A stretch of 58,398 bases of DNA, from positions 1 to 58,398 of the forward strand of contig UQUS01000011.1 of NCBI GenBank assembly GCA_900544335.1, written 5' to 3'. The DNA is from an uncultured Sutterella sp. Lineage in GTDB: Bacteria; Pseudomonadota; Gammaproteobacteria; Burkholderiales; Burkholderiaceae_F. The position numbers and the translations under genes are program-made. The notes below the pieces were generated by a model. It did no database searches. It was given only the letters and a program-made list of their open reading frames with translations, and was not told the origin of the DNA. Shown here piece by piece: positions 1 to 9,628 of the stretch; the first letter of the stretch is position 1, and each line of letters begins with the position of its first letter.

Positions 1-71
1 AGCCCTTCAAAATCAAGCTTTGCCGCGATTCCTCTCGCGACTAAAGTCGCAAGTTTCCTCGCGGCATTTCT

Positions 72-536
72 ATGAAGGAAGCATTTTTACTGTTTCCGAT
101 TGCCAATGCCTACGGAAAGCTCACCGAGCGACTTAAGGCCGTGAAATACTACTTTTCGGACACCGGGCTTCTGGCTACATACCCGGAGCGCTACGACACC
201 GCACTTTTGGAAAACGCCGTGGCGCTCGAACTCCTGCGCCGTTACGGACAAGCCAATGTGTTTTATTACGCTGACGCTCATGCCAAGGTGGACTTTTATG
301 CCCCGAGTGAAAATCTGGCCGTTCAGGTGTGTTGGCAGTTAAGAAAAAGCGAAAAGACCTATCAGCGCGAAACATCGTCCTTGGAGCACTTCCTCTCGTT
401 TCGGCCGAATACGCAGTGCCTCATTTTGACCATGGGCGACCGGGAAACTCTGCAAATCAACGGCATCCGAATCCCGGTCATTCCGGCCTGGCAATGGATG
501 TTAGCGGGAGCATCGCACCCGTCAGCATCTGCTTAA
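72..536 (+). pseudogene. C-terminal relic of a DUF4143 ATP-binding protein
   Basis: About 154 residues matching only the C-terminal half (DUF4143) of the AAA/DUF4143 ATPase family: the KYYFSDTGLL motif, LLENAVALELLRR, the nuclease-like KVDFY and AVQVCWQL strands, and a closing PVIPAWQWML. The P-loop half should lie to the left, but the frame meets a stop codon at 42-44 and the other two forward frames in the first 70 bases carry no convincing continuation. I read it as a decayed remnant rather than a gene cut by the window edge. It converges on dusA, with a 4-base overlap of the two stop regions. A second, unrelated DUF4143 fragment lies at 21619-22035. Confidence 0.6.
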
Positions 537-1570
537 AAACCGGAAAACTCGTCGTCATCGAAACGGGAATTCTCATCGCAGCTTTCCCGCCAACCGGCTC
601 TGGCAAACGCCTCGCGCAAAACTTCGGTTTTATAGCGCTCATAGGCAAGCGGATTGGAAAGAAAGCGTCTCCAGGCTTTGGCGCCGGCAAGGCCGTTTAA
701 TAGGCCGAGCATGTGCCGCGCCGTCCCGCGCAACACGCGCGGATCTTTCGGGTACTGTACCTTTAGATAGGCGGTCATTTCTTCAATGACGGTCTCGCGG
801 GTCACCGGCTCATTTTTGCGCCCGAAAAGCCTGGCATCGACATCGGAAAGAATCCACGGATTGGTGTAAGCCTCGCGTCCGAGCATGACGCCGTCAACAC
901 CCTCAAGTAACTCCTCGGCCAATCCCAAATCATGAATGCCCCCGTTAATGACAATCTGTGCCTCGGGAAAGTCTTTCTTAAGAGTTGCGGCGTACTCGCG
1001 TCGTAATGGGGGAACCTCGCGGTTTTCTTTCGGACTTAAGCCCTTAAGCCACGCCGAGCGTGTGTGGACAATAAAGGTTCGGCATCCGGCATCAAAGAGA
1101 GTTCCGACAAAATCGCGCACGAAATCGTAATCGTCCCGACCGTCCACGCCGACACGATGCTTGATTGTGACATCAATATCGGTCGCCTCTTTCATGGCCT
1201 TAAAGCACTCGGCGACAAGTGTCGGATCGAGCATCAGACAGGCGCCGAAACTCCCTTTTTGGACGCGCTCGGAAGGACACCCGCAATTCAGGTTAATTTC
1301 ATCGTACCCGGCCTGGTCAATCCATGCGGCAACTTGGGCTAATTGCGCCGGGTCACTGCCTCCGATCTGACAGGCAACGGGGTGTTCGGCTGCATTAAAA
1401 CTTAAAAAGCGATTCCGGTCGCCGAAGATAAGGGCCGGCGCCGTCACCATTTCCGTATAAAGGCGCGCACACTTCGTCAGGGTCCGATGAAAATACCGAC
1501 AGTGCTTGTCCGTCCAGTCGAGCATCGGCGCCACGCAAAAGCGCCATTTACTGTAGGGCAACTTACTCAC
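533..1570 (-). CDS. dusA: tRNA-dihydrouridine synthase A
   Basis: FMN-dependent reduction of uridine to dihydrouridine in the tRNA D-loop. The 345 residues follow the DusA pattern: VAPMLDWTDKHCR near the N-terminus, LYTEMVTAPALI, the GCPS motif in NLNCGCPSERVQ with the catalytic Cys, FGACLM, IKHRVGVD and the FMN-phosphate site around VINGGI and GVMLGREAY. DusA rather than DusB or DusC is favoured by the DWTD and VQKGSFGACLM blocks. It starts with GTG inside a GTGA overlap with the ychJ stop, so it is the last cistron of the rimP-to-dusA operon. Length is normal for the family. Confidence 0.93.
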   Translation of the reverse strand: MSKLPYSKWRFCVAPMLDWTDKHCRYFHRTLTKCARLYTEMVTAPALIFGDRNRFLSFNAAEHPVACQIGGSDPAQLAQVAAWIDQAGYDEINLNCGCPSERVQKGSFGACLMLDPTLVAECFKAMKEATDIDVTIKHRVGVDGRDDYDFVRDFVGTLFDAGCRTFIVHTRSAWLKGLSPKENREVPPLRREYAATLKKDFPEAQIVINGGIHDLGLAEELLEGVDGVMLGREAYTNPWILSDVDARLFGRKNEPVTRETVIEEMTAYLKVQYPKDPRVLRGTARHMLGLLNGLAGAKAWRRFLSNPLAYERYKTEVLREAFARAGWRESCDENSRFDDDEFSGF

Positions 1571-1965
1571 GATTGACTGTGTTCCTTGTCATCGACATAA
1601 AACCAGCGTCCCTCGCGCTTTTCAAACCGAGAGACGGCATGCAGTCGAAAAGCGCCGGTCGAGCCCGCACGACCGCGGGCAATGTACTCAACTGTGGCAT
1701 GCGTCGCATCGATTGGCGTTTCGTTTTTGACCGTAAGACCGATCCATTTGACCGCAGGGTCAATCAAAGTCTCAGCCGGGCACGTTTCCTTGGCCCACGT
1801 CAAGCGAAGCCAATCTTCACGATTAAGAGCAAAGGCGCTGTAGCGACTTCGCATCAGGGCGACGGCGCTCGGAGGAATCATTCCCTCATTAATAAAACGC
1901 CCGCAACAGGCCGCCAGAGTCCTTCCGGACCCGCACGGGCACAGTGCGGGCAGTTTCTTTGCCAT
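1567..1965 (-). CDS. ychJ: YchJ-family SEC-C protein (UPF0225)
   Basis: A 132-residue protein with an N-terminal zinc-binding SEC-C motif (CPCGSGRTLAACCG, residues 9-22) followed by an NTF2-like domain (SRYSAFALNREDWLRLTW and later the ATVEYIARGR and GRWFYVD strands). This is the YchJ architecture; its biochemical role is not established. It starts five bases after the typA stop with AGAGG upstream, and its TGA overlaps the GTG of dusA, so it is translationally coupled inside the operon. Confidence 0.88.
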   Translation of the reverse strand: MAKKLPALCPCGSGRTLAACCGRFINEGMIPPSAVALMRSRYSAFALNREDWLRLTWAKETCPAETLIDPAVKWIGLTVKNETPIDATHATVEYIARGRAGSTGAFRLHAVSRFEKREGRWFYVDDKEHSQS

Positions 1966-1970
1966 GAAAA

Positions 1971-3827
1971 TCAGGCCTCTTGTTCGCCGTTTTCCTCACG
2001 TTCGACACGTGCCGCACGGCGACGCTCGAATTCCTTGAGCCAACGCTTGCGCAAACGAATCGACTTGGGCGTAATTTCCACGAGCTCATCGTCGTTAATG
2101 AACTCAACGGCGCTCTCGAGTGTCAATGTCACGGGCGGCACCAAGCGAATAGCCTCATCGGTACCGGAAGCGCGAATGTTCGTCAACTGCTTACAGCGAA
2201 TCGGGTTAACGACAATGTCGTTTTCGCGGGAGTGTTCGCCGATAATCATGCCCTCGTACAAGGGGTCACCCGGGCTGACAAAGAGGCGTCCGCGTTCCTG
2301 AATCTTCCACAAAGCATAGGCCACGGCCGCGCCGTTATCTTGACTGATAATGGCTCCGGACCGACGCTCGCCGACATCGCCCTGCTTAATCGGTCCGTAC
2401 GAATCGAACACGTGGCTCATGATGCCCGTTCCGCGGCACATCGTCAGGAACATCGACTGAAAGCCGATGAGGCCCCGAGCCGGAATGCGGTACTCCAGGC
2501 GCACGCGTCCGCGACTATCCGATTGCATGTCAAGAAGGTCTCCCTTACGGCGACCGAGTTCTTCCATAACGGCGCCCTGGTGCACTTCTTCCACGTCAAC
2601 CGAGAGTTGCTCATAGGGTTCCTGTTTGACGCCGTTTACTTCCTTAAGGAGCACGCGCGGACGACCGACAGCGAGTTCATAGCCTTCGCGACGCATGTTC
2701 TCAATGAGAATCGTCAAATGCAACTCACCGCGTCCGCACACTTCCCACATCGTCTCATCGCCGGTTTCGCGCATGCGCATGGCAACGTTACTCTTAAGTT
2801 CCCGCTCCAAGCGTTCGCGAATCTGACGGCTCGTGACATATTTACCTTCCTTGCCGGCCAAAGGCGACGTGTTGACCATAAAGGTCATCGTAAGTGTCGG
2901 CTCATCGACCTTGAGCATCGGAAGCGCTTCGGGATGCTCGATATCGGTAATCGTCGTGCCGATATTCAAATCATCAATGCCGTTGATAAGAACAATGTCG
3001 CCCGCTTGTGCATCATTAACAACTTTGCGATCCAAACCCTCAAATTGCAGGATCTGTCCGACTTTGACCTGTCGGGGCGTGCTCCCCGGGCCGTCCATTA
3101 ACGCCACGGGTTCACCGGCCTTAATGCGTCCGCGGTGCACGCGGCCGATACCGATTTTGCCGACATAACTGTTGTAATCCAAGGAACAAATCTGCAGCTG
3201 AAGCGGTGCATCGGCATTGTCTTCACGCACAGGGACGTATTTAATGACGGTGTCGAAAATGGCCTTCATGTTGCCGATCTTCTCAAGTTCCTTCACATCC
3301 GGTGTGTAACCGGCATAGCCGGCTAAGGCCGATGCGTAAATGACCGGGAAGTCGAGCTGATCTTCGGTCGCTCCGAGCTTGTCAAACAAATCGAACGTCT
3401 GGTTGACGACCCACTCGGGGCGAGCACCGACGCGATCGATCTTATTGATGACGACAATGGGCTTTAAGCCGGCAGCTAAGGCCTTACGCGTAACAAAACG
3501 CGTCTGCGGCATCGGGCCTTCGACCGCATCGACTAGGAGCAACACACCGTCGACCATCGACAGGACGCGTTCGACTTCGCCGCCGAAATCGGCATGCCCC
3601 GGTGTATCGATGATGTTAATGTGAATTCCCTCGTACTCGACGGCACAGTTTTTAGCGAGAATCGTAATCCCGCGTTCCTTTTCGATATCTCCGCTATCCA
3701 TCACGCGCTCATCGACCTGCTGATTTTCTCGGAAGGTTCCGGCGCATTGGAGCAACTTATCGACCATCGTTGTCTTACCGTGGTCTACGTGGGCAATGAT
3801 TGCAATATTGCGAATCGCTCGTGTCAT
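1971..3827 (-). CDS. typA: Translational GTPase TypA/BipA
   Basis: Ribosome-associated GTPase of the EF-G/LepA superfamily, implicated in 50S assembly and stress growth. The 618 residues contain G1 AHVDHGKTTMVDKLL, a switch region with RGITI, G3 DTPGHADFGGE, G4 NKIDR, a beta-barrel domain II, EF-G-like domains III and V, and the BipA-specific C-terminal domain (RKRWLKEFERRRAA near the end). Length is normal. The ATG overlaps the truB stop by four bases (ATGA), placing typA directly downstream of truB. A basic/acidic tail closes the protein. Confidence 0.97.
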   Translation of the reverse strand: MTRAIRNIAIIAHVDHGKTTMVDKLLQCAGTFRENQQVDERVMDSGDIEKERGITILAKNCAVEYEGIHINIIDTPGHADFGGEVERVLSMVDGVLLLVDAVEGPMPQTRFVTRKALAAGLKPIVVINKIDRVGARPEWVVNQTFDLFDKLGATEDQLDFPVIYASALAGYAGYTPDVKELEKIGNMKAIFDTVIKYVPVREDNADAPLQLQICSLDYNSYVGKIGIGRVHRGRIKAGEPVALMDGPGSTPRQVKVGQILQFEGLDRKVVNDAQAGDIVLINGIDDLNIGTTITDIEHPEALPMLKVDEPTLTMTFMVNTSPLAGKEGKYVTSRQIRERLERELKSNVAMRMRETGDETMWEVCGRGELHLTILIENMRREGYELAVGRPRVLLKEVNGVKQEPYEQLSVDVEEVHQGAVMEELGRRKGDLLDMQSDSRGRVRLEYRIPARGLIGFQSMFLTMCRGTGIMSHVFDSYGPIKQGDVGERRSGAIISQDNGAAVAYALWKIQERGRLFVSPGDPLYEGMIIGEHSRENDIVVNPIRCKQLTNIRASGTDEAIRLVPPVTLTLESAVEFINDDELVEITPKSIRLRKRWLKEFERRRAARVEREENGEQEA

Positions 3828-4759
3828 AGTGTCTTCTTTCCCGAATTGTTCTCGGTATTTCCCAAAAATGTAATCAAGCGGACAGGATGAACCACTCCGT
3901 GTTCATCAACCCTGACCACCCCTAATAAACGGTTCCCCGGGCCGTAGGCTCTCGCCTGACCGCGCAGGTCCTGTCGAATTGCGAGCCTCTGGCCGTTTTC
4001 CAGGCGCCTTGCCAGCAATTCCGTTAAATTCAATGCGGGCAGACTCTGCAACAGAAAATCTGCCCCCTTTAATAGTTGCCGCTTTTGCTCGATGCTCTTA
4101 GTTTTGTCGTCGAGCTCGGAAAAAGGCACGGCATCGTCAATACTTAAATCCCCGACCCGTGTGCGCCGCAATGCCGTTAAGTGAGCACACGTCCCAAGTC
4201 GCGTCGCCAAGTCATCGGCAAGAACGCGAATGTACGTGCCCTTGCTGACATCCGCCTCAAAGGTCAGCTCCCCATTCTCATACGAAATCAGAGCCAAGCG
4301 TTTGACGCAAACCTGACGCGCCTCGCGCGTCACTTCGATGCCTCGCCGCGCAAGTTCATACAAATTTTTCCCGTCGCGCTTGATGGCCGAGTACATCGGA
4401 GGTCGTTGCGAAATGACTCCCGTAAACTCAGGAATAAGCGCCTCAATTTCACCCATGGTCGGACGCACATCACTTGTTTGCGTCACAACCCCGGTTTTAT
4501 CGAGCGTATCGGTTCGCTCACCGAACTTCATCCGCGCAATATAACTTTTATCGGCCTTTAACAAATCGGCCGAAAACTTCGTTGCGTTCCCGAAGGCAAG
4601 CGGCAACAGGCCGGTTGCCATCGGATCGAGCGTTCCGGTATGTCCGGCTTTTTGTGCATTTAAAAGACGGCGTGAAAGCTGCAAAGCCCAGTTCGAACTC
4701 ATCGATTCAGGCTTATCCAAGAGCAACACGCCGTCGACGGTCTCTCCTTTACTTCCCAT
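3824..4759 (-). CDS. truB: tRNA pseudouridine-55 synthase
   Basis: Makes pseudouridine 55 in the T-loop of elongator tRNAs. The 311 residues show the N-terminal GVLLLDKPESMSSN, the catalytic Asp in HTGTLDPMATGLLPLA (about residues 40-56) and KSYIARMKFG, with a PUA-like tail. The start overlaps the last 11 bases of rbfA, and the stop overlaps the typA ATG, so rbfA-truB-typA are tightly coupled. rbfA-truB adjacency is conserved across bacteria; typA fused to this operon is a lineage feature. Confidence 0.96.
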   Translation of the reverse strand: MGSKGETVDGVLLLDKPESMSSNWALQLSRRLLNAQKAGHTGTLDPMATGLLPLAFGNATKFSADLLKADKSYIARMKFGERTDTLDKTGVVTQTSDVRPTMGEIEALIPEFTGVISQRPPMYSAIKRDGKNLYELARRGIEVTREARQVCVKRLALISYENGELTFEADVSKGTYIRVLADDLATRLGTCAHLTALRRTRVGDLSIDDAVPFSELDDKTKSIEQKRQLLKGADFLLQSLPALNLTELLARRLENGQRLAIRQDLRGQARAYGPGNRLLGVVRVDEHGVVHPVRLITFLGNTENNSGKKTL

Positions 4760-5147
4760 GATCTACAGAATCGGCGCCGGCCTTTTGTTCGCCGGCACGC
4801 GTCACGTCCATCGCTTCCTTGATGACGCGGTCCATGGCAAAGCCGTGCGCAACCGAAGCATCGTGCACGAAATGCAAGGTCGGAACCGTGTGAATCGTCA
4901 TCTTGCGGAAAATGAGATTTCTCAGACGTCCGGCAGCGGCATTGAGCCCGGCTTCACTGACTTCGGGGTCCGTCCCGAGGACCGTAAAGAACACACGGGC
5001 ATGTGCATAGTCCGGTGTGATTTCACATCCGGTAATCGTCACAAGACCGATGCGGGGATCACGCAACTCGCGCGGAATGATTTCCGCCAAGTCTCGGGCA
5101 ATCTGATCGGCAATGCGGATACTGCGTCCGGGTTTGGTCTCTTTCAT
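4749..5147 (-). CDS. rbfA: 30S ribosome-binding factor A
   Basis: Small KH-fold protein for 30S maturation and 16S 5'-end processing. The 132 residues contain RIADQIARDLAEIIPRELRD near the N-terminus, VTITGCEITPDYAHARVFF, and RNLIFRKMTIHTVPTLHFVHD, all typical of RbfA. A good ribosome-binding site (ACGGAG) precedes the ATG, 11 bases downstream of infB. Length is normal and it sits in the usual place between infB and truB. Confidence 0.95.
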   Translation of the reverse strand: MKETKPGRSIRIADQIARDLAEIIPRELRDPRIGLVTITGCEITPDYAHARVFFTVLGTDPEVSEAGLNAAAGRLRNLIFRKMTIHTVPTLHFVHDASVAHGFAMDRVIKEAMDVTRAGEQKAGADSVDHGK

Positions 5148-5158
5148 AGGCGTCTCCG

Positions 5159-8086
5159 TTAAAGAGTACGAGCGACTTCCGTCACCTCGAAGATCTCCAG
5201 TTGATCGCCGACTTGAATATCATCGTGTCCCTTCAGAGACAGACCGCATTCGTTGCCGGCTTGTACTTCACGAACATCATCCTTGAAGTGCTTCAAACTG
5301 GCAAGTTCTCCGGTCCAGATTACCACATTGTTGCGAAGCTGTCGTGCACTGGCGTTGCGACGCACGACGCCTTCGAGAACGCGGCACCCGGCAATAAGGC
5401 CGACCTTCGGAACATGAATCGTCTGCCGAATTTCAAGGAGTCCGATACCGGTTTCCTTTCTCTCGGGAGCGAGCATGCCGCTCATGGCCGCCTTCACGTC
5501 GTCAATAGCATCGTAAATGATGTTGTAGTAACGAATTTCAATGCCGTCGGTTTCGGCCGTCTTCTTGGCCATGGCATCGGCACGCACGTTAAATCCGATG
5601 ATAATGGCGTGGCTTGCAGCCGCCAGGTTCACATCCGTTTCCGAAATACCGCCGACGGCGCTATAGACAACCTGAACACGCACTTCATCGGTCGAAAGCT
5701 TCTGCAAGGCGGCGGAAATAGCCTCTTGCGAGCCCTGAACGTCGGCTTTAATAATCACGGAAAGCGTCTTGACGTCACCGTTTTGGTTAAAGGCACTGTC
5801 AAGGCGTGCGCTTTGCTGCTTAGCCAATCGCACATCGCGGTTTCGACTCTGGCGGAAAAGCGCCACTTCGCGAGCCTTCTTCTCATCGGGCACGGTCAAG
5901 AGAACGTCGCCAGCTTGCGGAACATCCGACAAGCCGAGAATTTCCACCGGAATGGAGGGGCCGGCCTGCTGAACGGCTTTGCTCATTTCGTTATTCATCG
6001 CGCGCACGCGCCCGTAGACCTGACCGACAAGGACAATGTCGCCTTTCTTCAGTAGGCCCGACTGAACCAAAACGGACGCAACCGGACCGCGGCCCTTATC
6101 CAAACGGCTTTCAATCACAAGACCCTTCGCAGGACCTTCGGCCGGCGCTTTCAGTTCGAGCATTTCCGCCTGCAGCAGGACGTTCTCGAGCAATTCATCC
6201 ACGCCCAGCCCGGTCTTGGCGGAAACAGGAATAAACGGCACGTCACCGCCGAACTCTTCGGGCATCACGCCGTTTTGCACGAGCTCATTACGCACGCGTT
6301 CGGGATTGGCTTCCGGTTTATCCATCTTATTGATGGCCACAACCAAGGGAACCTTCGCCGCCTTAGCGTGAGCAATGGCTTCTTTGGTTTGCGGCATGAC
6401 ACCGTCATCGGCCGCAACGACCAAAATGACGATATCGGTGGCCTGCGCACCGCGAGCACGCATGGCCGTAAAGGCCTCGTGCCCCGGGGTATCGAGAAAT
6501 GTCACAATGCCGCGCGGCGTTTTCACGTGATACGCACCGATGTGCTGTGTGATGCCGCCGGCCTCACCGGCTGCAACCTTAGCGCGACGGATGTAGTCCA
6601 AAAGGGATGTCTTACCGTGGTCGACGTGCCCCATGATGGTCACAACCGGAGGACGCGGTTTTTCCGGATACGTTGTTGTCGTCTCCGACAGTTCCCCTAA
6701 AAGCGCTTCCGGATCATCGGCCTTAGCCTGAACAGCCTTGTGGCCCATTTCCTCAACGACAATCATGGCCGTATCCTGATCGAGCATCTGGTTGATTGTC
6801 ACCATCTGCCCCATCTTCATCAGAGTCTTAATGACTTCGGTAGCCTTGACGGCCATCTTGCGTGCCAAGTCGGCCACCGAGATCGTTTCGGGGACACTGA
6901 CCTCGCGCACAATGGGCTCTGCCGGCGCCTGCCCGGCAGGCGTCGCATTCGAGCGGTCACGCTTAGGCTTTTTAGAGCGAGAGCGCCAGCTTGTATCCTC
7001 ATCGCTGCCCCCGTCAATTGCGCCGCGCGTTTTAAGCGCACGATGCGTACGGGAATCTTCTCCCCAGGCGTTTTCACCGGAGCGCTCGGAGCGACCGTGA
7101 TTTTTAAAACCGCCCTTTTTGGGAGCTTCGGACTTCGGCGCATCGGCACTCTTGCGACGATCGGGTTTCTTTTCTTCCTTGACAACGGGTTTGGCAACCG
7201 GCGTCGGTTTGGCTTTTAAGACAACCTTGGGGCGAGCGAGCATCTGACGAATCGCTTCGGCTTCTTGTTGCGCCTTAAGGCGAGCCGCATCGCGCTCGGC
7301 ATCTTCCTTGACCTTTTGCGCAGAAGGCGCTGTCGGTTTAATCGCTTTGGGGACCGAGCCCTTTGTTTCTTTGACGGGCTTAACAGGGGCTTTACTCGCC
7401 TCTTTCACAAGCGGCTTATCTGCGATGCCGACCTTGCCTTGCGGCGCTTGAGCTGAAGCTGCGGTTTCCGGTTTCTTCACGGGTGCCACAGGTTCGACCT
7501 TTTGGCTCTGAGCGGGCTTGACAACCTCGGAAGCCGCCTTCGGTGCCTCGGGGGCCGCAGGCGCCACAGGTGCTGCCTTCACTTTGGGCTCGGCTTTAAC
7601 TTCCTGCGGTTTTTCTTGAGGCGCCTTGACCGGAGTCACGGGCTTGACCGCTACAGGTGCCGGCGCGGGGGGCGGGGTCACGGTCTTGACCGAACTCTTT
7701 TCTTGCGCCGCCTTCTTTTGATCGAGCGCAGCCTGAACCTGAGCCTTGGCTTTGGCCTCAAGTTCGGCGCGAGCCGCTTGAGCGGCCTGTGTGTTTTTCA
7801 CGAAAATACGACGGCGCCGTACTTCCACCTCGATGGTGTGCGCTCCTCCCTGACCGTCATTCTGACGAATGGTGGTCGTTTCGCGACGCATAATCGTAAT
7901 CTTGCGCGGCTTGGCGTTTTGCGTCCGCTCCGTATGGAGTTTTTCCAAAAGCTTGGCCTTATCGGCGTCACTCACGGCCGACGTTTCGCTCTGAACGGGA
8001 ATACCGGCCGAACGCAGTTGCTCGACAAGGACCTTAGCCGGGATATGCAATTCCCGGGCGAAATCGGTCACAGTGCTATTTGCCAT
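5159..8086 (-). CDS. infB: Translation initiation factor IF-2
   Basis: GTPase that places initiator tRNA on the 30S subunit and promotes subunit joining. The 975 residues comprise an IF2_N domain (1-55, DFARELHIPAKVLVEQL), a very long Ala/Lys/Pro-rich linker to about residue 390, a second IF2_N domain (VSVPETISVADLARKMAVKA), and the core: G1 GHVDHGKTSLLDYI, G3 DTPGHEAFTAMRARG, G4 NKMDK, then domains II-IV ending in VGDQLEIFEVTEVARTL. The linker is longer than in Escherichia coli and resembles the H1-like tails elsewhere in this window. A GAAGGAG site precedes the ATG, 51 bases after nusA. Confidence 0.97.
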   Translation of the reverse strand: MANSTVTDFARELHIPAKVLVEQLRSAGIPVQSETSAVSDADKAKLLEKLHTERTQNAKPRKITIMRRETTTIRQNDGQGGAHTIEVEVRRRRIFVKNTQAAQAARAELEAKAKAQVQAALDQKKAAQEKSSVKTVTPPPAPAPVAVKPVTPVKAPQEKPQEVKAEPKVKAAPVAPAAPEAPKAASEVVKPAQSQKVEPVAPVKKPETAASAQAPQGKVGIADKPLVKEASKAPVKPVKETKGSVPKAIKPTAPSAQKVKEDAERDAARLKAQQEAEAIRQMLARPKVVLKAKPTPVAKPVVKEEKKPDRRKSADAPKSEAPKKGGFKNHGRSERSGENAWGEDSRTHRALKTRGAIDGGSDEDTSWRSRSKKPKRDRSNATPAGQAPAEPIVREVSVPETISVADLARKMAVKATEVIKTLMKMGQMVTINQMLDQDTAMIVVEEMGHKAVQAKADDPEALLGELSETTTTYPEKPRPPVVTIMGHVDHGKTSLLDYIRRAKVAAGEAGGITQHIGAYHVKTPRGIVTFLDTPGHEAFTAMRARGAQATDIVILVVAADDGVMPQTKEAIAHAKAAKVPLVVAINKMDKPEANPERVRNELVQNGVMPEEFGGDVPFIPVSAKTGLGVDELLENVLLQAEMLELKAPAEGPAKGLVIESRLDKGRGPVASVLVQSGLLKKGDIVLVGQVYGRVRAMNNEMSKAVQQAGPSIPVEILGLSDVPQAGDVLLTVPDEKKAREVALFRQSRNRDVRLAKQQSARLDSAFNQNGDVKTLSVIIKADVQGSQEAISAALQKLSTDEVRVQVVYSAVGGISETDVNLAAASHAIIIGFNVRADAMAKKTAETDGIEIRYYNIIYDAIDDVKAAMSGMLAPERKETGIGLLEIRQTIHVPKVGLIAGCRVLEGVVRRNASARQLRNNVVIWTGELASLKHFKDDVREVQAGNECGLSLKGHDDIQVGDQLEIFEVTEVARTL

Positions 8087-8137
8087 AAATTGTCCTTCTC
8101 CTTCGTGGGTCTGTGGCTTCCTGTCTGCTTAATCGGC

Positions 8138-9628
8138 TTACTTGCCGTCAGTCCAAGAAGCACGGGCCGCCATAATCAGGGCGTTTGCACGTTCCTCCGG
8201 AATTCCCGTCATTTCGACGAGTTCGTCACTGGCTAAATCCCCTAAATCATCCCCTGTCTTGACACCTTTACTGACTAACGTGGCCGCCAAGTCGTGATCC
8301 ATCCCGGGCACGGCCAAAAGCGTTGCATCGGCCTGACGCAAATTCTCTTCGCGCTTTAAGGCACGAGAAAGCAATGCGCTTCTGGCACGATCGCGTAGTT
8401 CCGCAACGGTTTCTTTATCAAATAGGCCCAAATCAATGATTTCCTGCTCGGGCACGTACGCCAATTCTTCCAAGCTGTAAATGCCGCTATCGATCAGAGC
8501 AACGGCCGCCTCTTCGTCCATGTCAAGAGCCGTCATGAACTCTTCCTTGGCCTCGGCAATTTCCTGGGCGTGTTTCTTGTCGGCTTCTTCGGCCGTCATG
8601 ATGTTGATCTGCCAGCCCGTCAATTCCGTTGCCAGGCGCACGTTCTGTCCGTGCGTTCCGATGGCAATCGCGAGGTTATCTTCATCGACCATGACATCCA
8701 TGGAGTTGGATTCTTCATCGGCCACGACCTTGCTGACCTTCGCAGGCTTTAACGCCTCGACGATGTACTGCACGGGGTTGTCGTCATAGCGCACGACGTC
8801 GATTCGCTCACCGGCCAGTTCATTAGTAACGGCAGTCACGCGCGACCCGCGAATCCCGATGCAGGTACCCACAGGCTCCACACGCTTATCGTGGCTCATC
8901 ACGGAAACCTTGGCGCGCACACCCGGATCGCGCGCCGCGGACTTAATTTCCACAACGCCTTCTTCGATTTCGGGCACTTCGAGTTCGAAAAGCTTAATTA
9001 AAAATTCCGGGCACGAACGGGACAAAATCACGGTCTTACCCTTGGGCGTTTCGTCAATGCGAAGCACATAAGCACGCACGCGCTCCGTGGAGCGAAGATT
9101 TTCACGCGGAATCATTTCCGAGCGCGGCAAGCGAGCCTCTAAGCGCCCGACTTCCACAATGGCGCCTTCCTTGTCAACGCGCTTAATCTGACCGCTGACA
9201 ATCTTTTCGCCGCGTTCCAAAAATTCCTTGAGGACCTGTTCACGTTCGGCATCGCGCAAGCGTTGCAAAATCACCTGCTTGGCATCCTGGGCAAAACGAC
9301 GACCCGACGTGTTGATGTTTTCTACGGGCTTTTCGATGTAATCGCCGACCTTAAGTGTCGGGTACTCATCGGTAATGTCCGAGAACATTTCCTCTCGATC
9401 GGGCTGCTGCAGACCGGCGGCATCATCGACGATGAGCCAGCGGCGCTTGGCCGTCCAGTCGCCCGTTTCCGTGTTCACGCTGACAACGACATCGGCGTCT
9501 TCTCCGGGAAACCGGGCTTTCTTCACCGCACTGGCAAGAGCCATTTCCAGAACAGCGAAAACGGCACTCTTATCGACCTCTTTTTCCCGGGCCAGAACAT
9601 CGACCATCTCGAGCATATCTCGGCTCAT
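8138..9628 (-). CDS. nusA: Transcription termination/antitermination factor NusA
   Basis: RNA-polymerase-bound factor for pausing, termination and antitermination. The 496 residues contain the N-terminal domain (DMLEMVDVLAREKEVDKSA), an S1 domain (about 135-200, GEKIVSGQIKRV), KH1/KH2 (VGTCIGIRGSRVTAVTNEL and IAIGTHGQNVRLATEL) and two C-terminal acidic helix-hairpin repeats. The ATG overlaps the rimP TGA, as in most bacteria. Because NusA is known to act on its own operon leader in enteric bacteria, the terminator hairpin upstream of rimP is a natural target; that link is inference here. Confidence 0.97.
   Translation of the reverse strand: MSRDMLEMVDVLAREKEVDKSAVFAVLEMALASAVKKARFPGEDADVVVSVNTETGDWTAKRRWLIVDDAAGLQQPDREEMFSDITDEYPTLKVGDYIEKPVENINTSGRRFAQDAKQVILQRLRDAEREQVLKEFLERGEKIVSGQIKRVDKEGAIVEVGRLEARLPRSEMIPRENLRSTERVRAYVLRIDETPKGKTVILSRSCPEFLIKLFELEVPEIEEGVVEIKSAARDPGVRAKVSVMSHDKRVEPVGTCIGIRGSRVTAVTNELAGERIDVVRYDDNPVQYIVEALKPAKVSKVVADEESNSMDVMVDEDNLAIAIGTHGQNVRLATELTGWQINIMTAEEADKKHAQEIAEAKEEFMTALDMDEEAAVALIDSGIYSLEELAYVPEQEIIDLGLFDKETVAELRDRARSALLSRALKREENLRQADATLLAVPGMDHDLAATLVSKGVKTGDDLGDLASDELVEMTGIPEERANALIMAARASWTDGK

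Noticed and set aside
1980..3101. 373-codon plus-strand frame over typA
   Set aside because: Antisense shadow of a conserved full-length GTPase; no motifs or start signals of its own.
7502..8236. 244-codon plus-strand frame opposite infB and nusA
   Set aside because: Composition follows the Ala/Lys linker of IF-2 in reverse; no recognisable domain.
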